Assembly (NCBI GenBank): GCA_002790175.1
Contig: PFUQ01000214.1
Coordinates: 1 to 5,063, forward strand
Origin: Flavobacteriales bacterium CG_4_9_14_3_um_filter_32_8
GTDB lineage: Bacteria; Bacteroidota; Bacteroidia; Flavobacteriales_E; Vicingaceae
Direction of reading: 5' to 3'
DNA length: 5,063 nt
Below, in pieces: positions 1-5,063 of the stretch (the first letter of the stretch is position 1; the number at the start of each line of letters is the position of its first letter). A program made the position numbers and the translations under genes. A model generated the notes under the pieces. That model was not told the origin of the DNA. It searched no databases and saw only the letters and a list, made by a program, of their open reading frames with translations.

Positions 1-21
1 TTATCTCATTTTTAGTAAAAT

Positions 22-1542
22 ATGTTGCATAAAATAAAAAATCTAATCTTTATACTTGCCTTTATTGAAGGTGGGGCGGTAATGTGCGTAGAATTGTGCA
101 GTGCAAAAATTTTATCGCCTTATTTTGGCACTTCTATTTATGTTTGGGCTTCAGTTTTAGGAATTACACTTACCGCTTTAATGAGTGGTTATTATTTAGG
201 AGGATATGTATCTTCTAAAAACCACAAAAAATCAATTATTTTTTGGATGATGTTGGTGGCAGGATGTTTTGTCGCTATTACTCCTATTATTAGCGATTTT
301 GTATTACCCATCACCATCAACTTTAATTTATTAATAGGAACAATCATTTCTCTTTTAAGTTTTTTGTTTATCCCATTGGTATTATTTGGAGCAGTTTCTC
401 CTTTAATCATTAATTTTTTAACCGAACAAGCAAAAGAATCAGGAAAAAGCAGTGGAAATGTATATGCAATTTCTACACTAGGCGGTATTTTCACCACCTT
501 TACCGTTGGATTTTACACCTTACCACAGTTTGGTATTACGGCTACTTTATACAGTTATGGTCTTTTGGTTATTGGAATAGCACTAATTCTTTTTTTATTT
601 ACTAAAACTTTTAAATTTTCTTCAACATTATTGGTATTGTTAGCCATTTTCTCCTACAATTTTCAAAATCGGTTTAATAGCAAGGAAGTCATCTATCAAT
701 CGGAAGGAATATTAGGAGAAATTAAAGTGGTTGACAGAAGCTTGTTTAACGCCAAAGAAAACAGAAACAAACCTTACCGAGAATTAATGGTTAATAATAT
801 ATCTCAAACCATTATGGATATCAATGACCCTAATAAAAGTTATTGGGATTATGTGGATGTATTAACTTATACCATTAATTCGTATGCAACAGGTAACAAG
901 GCACTCCTTTTAGGTTTAGGAGGGGGAACACTTTATAAACAATTAGAAAAAAACAAATTGAATGTTGATGTGGTAGAAATTGATGAACGAGTGGAAGCTG
1001 TTGCCAAAAAATATTTTAACATCAATAATAATGTAAATGTGGTTATCGATGATGCACGACATTATTTAAACATCACAAAAAATAAATACGACATTATTAT
1101 TTATGATTTATACCACAGCGAAACACCACCCATTCATTTAATGACCAAAGAAGCTTTTCATGAAATTAAAACGAAACTTAATAAAAATGGGGTTTTAGTC
1201 ATTAATTTTTATGGATTTATTTTAGATAGTAAAGGAAAGGCGGCTCGGTCTATCTATAAAACTTTATTAGCTGAAAAATATAACGTATTATTATATGCAA
1301 CTCCAGGGGCGGAGCAAAACAGAAACTTACTTTTTATTTGCAGTCAGGAAGAGTTAAAATCAAAAAATGAAATCATCAACACCATTATTTACGAAATGGA
1401 CATTAATTTTGATGATGCACTAATTTTAGTAGATGATAAACCTATATTAGAACACATCTACTTAGAAGCAGCTTTATCATGGCGTAAAGATTACAACGAG
1501 GTAAATGCCAAGTATTTCTTAAAACAGCTAACCATTGATTAA
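22..1542 (+). CDS. Membrane-fused spermidine synthase-like protein (polyamine aminopropyltransferase fold)
   Basis: The N-terminal half (residues about 5-213) is very hydrophobic, with roughly seven membrane segments near 7-28, 40-60, 72-92, 103-131, 145-166, 172-194 and 199-213. It carries the family signature EGGAVMCVELCSAKILSPYF (16-35) followed by FGTSIYVW. The C-terminal half (about 225-500) is a Rossmann methyltransferase/spermidine-synthase fold. It shows the SAM-type glycine loop LLLGLGGGT (295-303), the acidic strand end VVEID (317-321), DDARHYL (343-349), and YDIIIYDLYHSETPP (356-370) at the active-site position. Relatives are annotated as fused MFS/spermidine synthase. Classical SpeE transfers an aminopropyl group from decarboxylated SAM to putrescine; the substrate here is unknown. 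The usual DxTDP-type loop reads DLYHS, so D362 is kept but the second Asp is His365, which makes true spermidine synthesis doubtful. The ATG at 22 is the first possible start because an in-frame TAA lies at 16-18. The start context is A-rich without a Shine-Dalgarno sequence. Confidence 0.88.
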   Translation: MLHKIKNLIFILAFIEGGAVMCVELCSAKILSPYFGTSIYVWASVLGITLTALMSGYYLGGYVSSKNHKKSIIFWMMLVAGCFVAITPIISDFVLPITINFNLLIGTIISLLSFLFIPLVLFGAVSPLIINFLTEQAKESGKSSGNVYAISTLGGIFTTFTVGFYTLPQFGITATLYSYGLLVIGIALILFLFTKTFKFSSTLLVLLAIFSYNFQNRFNSKEVIYQSEGILGEIKVVDRSLFNAKENRNKPYRELMVNNISQTIMDINDPNKSYWDYVDVLTYTINSYATGNKALLLGLGGGTLYKQLEKNKLNVDVVEIDERVEAVAKKYFNINNNVNVVIDDARHYLNITKNKYDIIIYDLYHSETPPIHLMTKEAFHEIKTKLNKNGVLVINFYGFILDSKGKAARSIYKTLLAEKYNVLLYATPGAEQNRNLLFICSQEELKSKNEIINTIIYEMDINFDDALILVDDKPILEHIYLEAALSWRKDYNEVNAKYFLKQLTID

Positions 1543-1580
1543 TGTTTACTAACTTATTTATAATCTAAAGAATTTTAAAA

Positions 1581-1603
1581 AAAATTTATTCATTATAAAT
1601 TTT
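1581..1603 (+). terminator. Weak candidate terminator hairpin after the first gene
   Basis: A perfect 9-base inverted repeat, AAAATTTAT and ATAAATTTT around the loop TCATT, begins 39 bases after the stop at 1542. The right arm ends in TTTT followed by ATTCG. Its position suits a transcription end for the upstream gene. The stem is all A/T and there is no long T-run beyond it, so it would be a poor intrinsic terminator. In such AT-rich DNA a chance match or an operator is also possible. Confidence 0.3.
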
Positions 1604-1631
1604 ATTCGTACTATTGCAGCATCATTTATCC

Positions 1632-1648
1632 TGATAACGTTATTATCA
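1632..1648. repeat. Short inverted repeat in the rho upstream region
   Basis: TGATAA and TTATCA form a perfect 6-base inverted repeat around CGTTA, and the centre also contains the palindrome TAACGTTA. The spacing resembles a dimeric regulator site, but nothing identifies a binding protein and the repeat is short enough to arise by chance. Confidence 0.25.
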
Positions 1649-1741
1649 CAACCAATTATTACTTTTAAGTCATTTATAAATCATTTTAAGAGGCTACTTA
1701 CTAAAAGGGGCAAACAAACATAAATTACCATCACAAAAAAA

Positions 1742-1761
1742 AATTACATTTTCTTGTAATT
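1742..1761. repeat. Short inverted repeat in the probable rho leader
   Basis: AATTACA and TGTAATT form a perfect 7-base inverted repeat around TTTTCT, 58 bases before the rho start codon and directly after a run of A. If transcribed it would give a small hairpin in the rho leader; it could instead be an operator. The sequence does not decide between these. Confidence 0.3.
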
Positions 1762-1819
1762 AAAAATATAAAAACAAATCATTAGGATTAAAATATATTA
1801 AAAATCATTAACTTATTAC

Positions 1820-3616
1820 ATGTACGATATTATTGAATTAAACAAGAAGTTAATTACAGAACTTCGTGAAATTGCTATTACATTAGACATTAAAAAAGCT
1901 GATAAACTAAAAAAAGAAGAATTAGTTTATCAAATTTTAGATCAACAAGCAATTCGACCTCTAAAAAAAGAGGACACAGCAAACCCAGTGGAGAAAAAAA
2001 GAACTCCTGCAGGATCATCAAGTGGAGCTACTTCAAAACCAAAAAGAAAAAGATTGCCAGCAGAAAAAATCAGCTTATTTAGTACTCCAAAAAATGTAAG
2101 TGAAGAAACTACCCCACAACTACATTTTGATGAAATAAAATCAACTTCTATCCCTAAACCAGAAATTCCTATAAAAAACCCTGAAACTCCAAGAGCTCCT
2201 GCTCGACCAATAATTAGAGAAAAAAATACGAATACTGATTTTCTAGTTGATACAGAAATGACAGATGATATTGAAATGGCAGAAGAAGCCAAAATACCTT
2301 TTGATAGTGAAGAGGTATCTGCTGAAACAAAATCGACAGAAAAACCATTACGACCAAATCATCCCACAAGAACTATTGAATCGATAGAAAACAGAGAAAC
2401 TGGCAATAGTTATGGAAATGGAAATGGAAATGCTAGCAATGAAAAATTTAATACCGCCAGCCGAAACAAAACAGATGACCATGGTTATAATTTTGACGGA
2501 ATAATTGTTAGTGAAGGTGTACTGGAAATTATGCCTGACGGTTATGGTTTTTTACGATCATCCGATTACAATTATTTAAACTCTCCAGACGATATTTATG
2601 TTTCCCAATCTCAAATAAAATTATTTGGATTAAAAACAGGAGATACTGTTAGAGGTAGTGTTCGACCACCAAAAATTGGTGAAAAATATTTTCCTTTAAT
2701 AAAAGTAGTTTCTATTAATAATAGAACGCCTGATGTAGTGAGAGATAGAGTTCCTTTTAAATATTTAACTCCAATTTTTCCTAACGAAAAATTAAACTTA
2801 GTAAGCGATCGGAAAAATAACTTATCCAATAGAGTAATTGATTTATTTACACCAATCGGGAAAGGACAAAGAGGAATGATAGTAGCACAACCAAAAACTG
2901 GTAAAACTACTTTATTAAAAGACATTGCCAATGCTATTGCTGATAATCACCCAGAAGTTTATTTAATTATTTTATTAATTGATGAAAGACCAGAGGAAGT
3001 AACAGATATGGCAAGAAGTGTTGACGCAGAAGTTGTTGCTTCTACATTTGATGAACCAGCCGAAAAACATGTTAAATTAGCAAATCTAGTAATAGAGAAA
3101 GCCAAAAGAATGGTAGAATGTGGACATGATGTTGTTGTTTTGTTAGATTCAATTACTCGTTTAGCAAGAGCTTACAATACTGTTTCTCCATCTTCAGGAA
3201 AAGTACTTTCTGGGGGTGTTGATGCTAACGCATTACACAAACCAAAAAGATTCTTTGGTGCCGCCCGAAAAATAGAAAATGGAGGTTCTTTAACTATTAT
3301 TGCAACAGCTTTAACAGATACAGGTTCTAAAATGGACGAGGTGATTTTTGAAGAATTTAAAGGAACGGGTAATATGGAACTACAGTTAGATAGAAAAATA
3401 TCTAACAAAAGAATATATCCAGCTATCGATATTATTGCTTCAAGCACCCGAAGAGAAGACTTGTTATTGGGAGATGATGTTACACAATTGATGCACATTT
3501 TAAGACACCACATAGCAGATATGAATCCTGTTGAAGCCATGGAGTTTATTAAGGCAAGAATGGGTAACACCATTAATAACGAAGAGTTTCTAATCTCGAT
3601 GAAGGGAGGAAACTAA
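1820..3616 (+). CDS. rho: Transcription termination factor Rho
   Basis: This is the hexameric RNA-dependent ATPase that translocates along nascent RNA and releases RNA polymerase. Domains in order: a helical Rho N-terminal domain (about 1-44); a low-complexity linker (about 45-226); the OB-fold primary RNA-binding domain (about 227-305) with DGYGFLRS at 240-247, where Y242 and F244 match the E. coli RNA-contacting aromatics; and the RecA-type ATPase (about 310-598). ATPase motifs are intact: Walker A AQPKTGKTT (356-364), IDERPEE with catalytic Glu389, Walker B VVVLLDS with Asp443, Q-loop around LSGGVDA (463-469), R-loop DTGSK (500-504) and arginine finger Arg544 in STRRED. At 598 residues it is about 180 longer than E. 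coli Rho (419), nearly all from the linker. The N-terminus MYDIIELNKKL is typical of Bacteroidota Rho and supports the ATG; an in-frame TAA lies at 1799-1801. There is no Shine-Dalgarno sequence. Confidence 0.98.
   Translation: MYDIIELNKKLITELREIAITLDIKKADKLKKEELVYQILDQQAIRPLKKEDTANPVEKKRTPAGSSSGATSKPKRKRLPAEKISLFSTPKNVSEETTPQLHFDEIKSTSIPKPEIPIKNPETPRAPARPIIREKNTNTDFLVDTEMTDDIEMAEEAKIPFDSEEVSAETKSTEKPLRPNHPTRTIESIENRETGNSYGNGNGNASNEKFNTASRNKTDDHGYNFDGIIVSEGVLEIMPDGYGFLRSSDYNYLNSPDDIYVSQSQIKLFGLKTGDTVRGSVRPPKIGEKYFPLIKVVSINNRTPDVVRDRVPFKYLTPIFPNEKLNLVSDRKNNLSNRVIDLFTPIGKGQRGMIVAQPKTGKTTLLKDIANAIADNHPEVYLIILLIDERPEEVTDMARSVDAEVVASTFDEPAEKHVKLANLVIEKAKRMVECGHDVVVLLDSITRLARAYNTVSPSSGKVLSGGVDANALHKPKRFFGAARKIENGGSLTIIATALTDTGSKMDEVIFEEFKGTGNMELQLDRKISNKRIYPAIDIIASSTRREDLLLGDDVTQLMHILRHHIADMNPVEAMEFIKARMGNTINNEEFLISMKGGN
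2414..2431 (+). repeat. Hexanucleotide tandem repeat (GGAAAT)x3 inside rho
   Basis: Three exact copies of GGAAAT lie in frame and encode Gly-Asn three times (residues 199-204) within the disordered linker. Copy-number change would add or remove Gly-Asn pairs without a frameshift. Three copies is too few to claim instability. Confidence 0.6.
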
Positions 3617-3628
3617 TTTGAAATAAAA

Positions 3629-3731
3629 GTCATTGTGAGGCCCTAGAGTTGGAATTGAGTGTGGGAGCTGAAGCAATCCGTCCTTCGATTAGGCAGATTG
3701 CTTCGCTACGTTGCACTCCAATCGCAATGAC
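3629..3731. repeat. Imperfect palindromic intergenic repeat (REP/MITE-like)
   Basis: The two ends are inverted copies: 3629-3638 (GTCATTGTGA) pairs with 3722-3731 (TCGCAATGAC), ten pairs with one G-U. An inner pair matches perfectly over nine bases, GAAGCAATC (3670-3678) with GATTGCTTC (3696-3704), capped by CCT/AGG (3682-3684 and 3691-3693). The parts in between match only loosely, so this looks like a decayed copy. The pattern GTCATTGCGAGG, AGCAATC, GATTGCTTCG, CGCAATGAC is one I recognise from dispersed palindromic repeats in bacterial intergenic DNA, including Bacteroidota. It fills most of the 131-base gap between rho and the next gene and is visibly richer in G and C than its surroundings. 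RNA folded from it could stabilise a 3' end, but there is no T-run for an intrinsic terminator. Confidence 0.7.
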
Positions 3732-3747
3732 GATAAACGATAAATTG

Positions 3748-4284
3748 ATGTTTAAGAATCCTTTTCAAGTTGCTGTAGTTTTTGCTGTTATTTCTTTAAT
3801 TGTTAAAGTTTCCATATTCTTATTAGGTGTACAACATGGAGCAGCAGAAGCTTATATTCGATATTTTTTAATGTTGGTGTTATTGGTTACTGTTTTTTTT
3901 GGAATTAGAAGTAATAAAGTAATGTATGAAGGAGCGACAACCTTTAGGCAAGATTTTAAAACTGGTGCTCGAACAGCTTCTTTTTATGCGATATTAATGG
4001 CAATTATCACCTATGTTTATTATGCAAAAATTGATGCTGATTTTTTTGCCATTAAACAACAACCATTGTTAGACGAACTTTATAATTCGGCTAAAAACAA
4101 AATGGCAACAGAAAGTAGGGAAACCATTCAAACCAATTTATCCAACCAAATATTTGGAATTCAAACTTATTTATCACCTTATTTTCAAGCCATGTGGACA
4201 CTTTTTGGCTTAGTTTTTATGGGTCTATTTCATTCTGCAGTTTTTGCTTTTTTAATGAAAAAATATCCAGGGTTTAAGAAATAA
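3748..4284 (+). CDS. Small four-helix membrane protein, DUF4199-like
   Basis: The protein is 178 residues when started at MFKNPF. Predicted membrane helices lie near 8-27, 35-54, 76-93 and 145-170, with a soluble stretch of about 50 residues between helices 3 and 4. The helix 2-3 region GATTFRQDFKTGARTASFYA (62-81), followed by YVYYAKIDADFF, resembles the DUF4199 pattern (an F-x-x-x-F-K-x-G loop, then an aromatic helix end and Ile-Asp before Phe). The function of that family is unknown. Start choice: the frame is open back to a TTG at 3649, but everything from 3649 to the ATG at 3727 lies inside the palindromic repeat, and that ATG is part of its terminal CAATGAC. The ATG at 3748 is the first one outside the repeat and sits right before a typical membrane-protein N-terminus. 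The 3' end overlaps the opposing Mur ligase gene by 11 bases. Another unknown membrane family is the main alternative. Confidence 0.75.
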   Translation: MFKNPFQVAVVFAVISLIVKVSIFLLGVQHGAAEAYIRYFLMLVLLVTVFFGIRSNKVMYEGATTFRQDFKTGARTASFYAILMAIITYVYYAKIDADFFAIKQQPLLDELYNSAKNKMATESRETIQTNLSNQIFGIQTYLSPYFQAMWTLFGLVFMGLFHSAVFAFLMKKYPGFKK

Positions 4285-5063
4285 TTTTTTTCCCAAACTC
4301 ATCTAAGTTTACACCATCAAAATTCCCAGAACTCATTAAGAGTAACACTTTATTTTTCCAGTTTTTTTCAGCAAGCATTTTAAATAAGTCATCAGAATCA
4401 TTGTAAATAATTACATTATCCGAACCAAATGCAGCTTTTACTTCTTCTGGTGTTATTGCTGCCAATTTTTTATGTTCTAATGTATGGTTGCTGTAATATA
4501 CATAAGCTTCATCGGCAGCACTCATGCTATTTTTATATTCTTTTAAAAACGATTTATTTAAACTGCTAAACGTATGTAGTTCCATACAAGCAATTAATTT
4601 ACGGTTGGGGTATTGTTGTTTTACCGCAGCAGTAGTCGCTTTTAGTTTCGATGGCGAATGTGCAAAATCCTTATAAACTGCTGTTGTATTATTTTGAGCA
4701 ATCAATTCTAACCGTTTTGCTGCTCCTTTAAAATCTTGAATGGCTTCATAAAATTGTTCGTCAGAAATTTTAAGCTGATTACAAATTAATCTTGCTCCAT
4801 TTACATTTTGTAGATTATGGTCGCCAAAAATTTGAAGTGGAATTTTATTTCCTTCCACCAAAATGGAAGTAATCCCATCCTCAATCACGTTTTCAGGAGT
4901 TTGGTAGGCAATCCTTTCAATATTTGGATTTGGAGTTGTTAAAGCTATTTTATTTACTTCGCTATCTGCCTTACAATAAATCAACGTACCTTTTTTTTCG
5001 ATTAAAGAAATAAAAGTAGAGAACTGCTCCACATAATTTTCAAAAGTCGGAAAAACATTGATG
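4274..5063 (-). CDS. Mur ligase, Mpl-type (UDP-MurNAc:tripeptide ligase), C-terminal part, cut by the window edge
   Basis: The visible 262 residues are the rear of the central ATPase domain and the whole C-terminal domain of a Mur ligase; the first part (UDP-binding domain and P-loop) lies beyond 5063. Counting from the edge, the protein begins INVFPTFENYVEQF, matching the DH-x-D/N-[IV]-F-P strand region of the family. GDHNLQNVNGA (80-90) is the conserved HN-x-x-N motif, FKGAAKRLE (111-119) the domain junction, DFAHSPSKL (132-140) the Mur ligase AH-[HS]-P motif, and LLMSSGNFDGV (241-251) matches the M-S-[NS]-G-x-F-x-G ending typical of Mpl rather than MurC. Mpl joins recycled L-Ala-gamma-D-Glu-meso-DAP to UDP-MurNAc in the cytoplasm using ATP. 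Bacteroidota relatives are often just called peptidoglycan synthetase or Mur ligase, and the substrate is not proven. A GTG at 5032 is internal: the frame stays open to the edge. Confidence 0.88.
   Translation of the reverse strand, partial: INVFPTFENYVEQFSTFISLIEKKGTLIYCKADSEVNKIALTTPNPNIERIAYQTPENVIEDGITSILVEGNKIPLQIFGDHNLQNVNGARLICNQLKISDEQFYEAIQDFKGAAKRLELIAQNNTTAVYKDFAHSPSKLKATTAAVKQQYPNRKLIACMELHTFSSLNKSFLKEYKNSMSAADEAYVYYSNHTLEHKKLAAITPEEVKAAFGSDNVIIYNDSDDLFKMLAEKNWKNKVLLLMSSGNFDGVNLDEFGKKIIS

Larger units (their letters stand above)
1543..1819. other. AT-rich intergenic spacer and probable rho leader
   Basis: This 277-base spacer has no ORF of note and no tRNA or known riboswitch that I recognise. 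It holds three perfect short inverted repeats (1581-1603, 1632-1648 and 1742-1761) and a long A-run just before the last one. I looked for the Bacteroidota promoter pattern (TTG near -33 and TAnnTTTG near -7). The best -7-like match is TACTATTG at 1609-1616, with one mismatch and no TTG at the expected distance, so no promoter is called. The spacer must contain the 3' end of the upstream transcript and probably the rho promoter and untranslated leader. In other bacteria rho leaders mediate feedback by Rho itself; nothing here proves that. Confidence 0.5.

Noticed and set aside
1..21. End of an upstream gene (frame 1 reads to a TAG at 13-15)
   Set aside because: Only four codons are visible and other frames are also open, so a coding call cannot be supported.
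192..497. Reverse-strand open frame of 101 codons
   Set aside because: It is antisense to the well-supported membrane half of the first gene and resembles no protein I know.
1609..1616. TACTATTG as a Bacteroidota -7 promoter element for rho
   Set aside because: It has one mismatch to TAnnTTTG and no TTG at the expected upstream distance; such matches are common by chance in AT-rich DNA.
1942..3573. Three reverse-strand open frames (1942-2292, 2611-2931, 3172-3573)
   Set aside because: All lie antisense within rho, whose protein sequence is clearly conserved. They show no recognisable motif or start context and are by-products of the codon composition on the other strand.
3649..3747. N-terminal extension of the DUF4199-like protein starting at TTG 3649 or ATG 3727
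   Set aside because: Both starts lie within the palindromic repeat, and the encoded residues look like translated repeat rather than a membrane-protein N-terminus.
4261..4300. Bidirectional terminator at the convergent junction
   Set aside because: GGG at 4270-4272 and CCC at 4291-4293 can pair, but the bases between do not form a continuous stem, so no terminator is called despite the T-run.
5030..5032. GTG as the start codon of the Mur ligase gene
   Set aside because: The same frame is open to the window edge and encodes INVFPTFENY, which fits the family, and the domains before it are missing, so the gene is simply cut by the edge.

Overview
The window looks like part of a chromosome from a low-GC member of the Bacteroidota, most likely Flavobacteriia or a relative. 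Three things point there: the strongly AT-rich composition with A-rich start contexts and no Shine-Dalgarno sequences, a Rho factor carrying a long disordered insert after its N-terminal domain, and a small membrane protein resembling DUF4199, a family found mainly in Bacteroidota. I cannot name genus or species.

Layout, left to right. (1) 22-1542 (+): a 506-residue protein with an N-terminal multi-spanning membrane half and a C-terminal spermidine-synthase-like, SAM-binding half. (2) 1543-1819: a 277-base AT-rich spacer holding three short perfect inverted repeats but no recognisable gene. It contains the 3' end of the first transcript and probably the leader of rho. (3) 1820-3616 (+): rho, the transcription termination factor, with every catalytic motif intact and about 180 residues of low-complexity linker. 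(4) 3629-3731: a degenerate palindromic repeat that fills most of the gap after rho. (5) 3748-4284 (+): a small four-helix membrane protein, DUF4199-like. Its longest open frame runs back through the palindromic repeat, so I place the start after it. (6) 4274-5063 (-): the C-terminal part of a Mur ligase of the Mpl type (peptidoglycan recycling), cut by the right edge of the window and overlapping the previous gene tail to tail by 11 bases.

The genes do not form an obvious single pathway. They cover a membrane SAM-dependent enzyme, transcription termination, an unknown membrane protein and cell wall recycling. The left three coding regions share one strand but are separated by substantial gaps, so one operon is not evident. 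I see no tRNA, rRNA, CRISPR array, transposase, prophage or defence system. The window reads as ordinary core genome. The points worth a second look are the Rho linker, the palindromic repeat that adds a false N-terminus to its downstream neighbour, the altered active-site loop of the spermidine-synthase-like protein, and the overlapping convergent gene ends.
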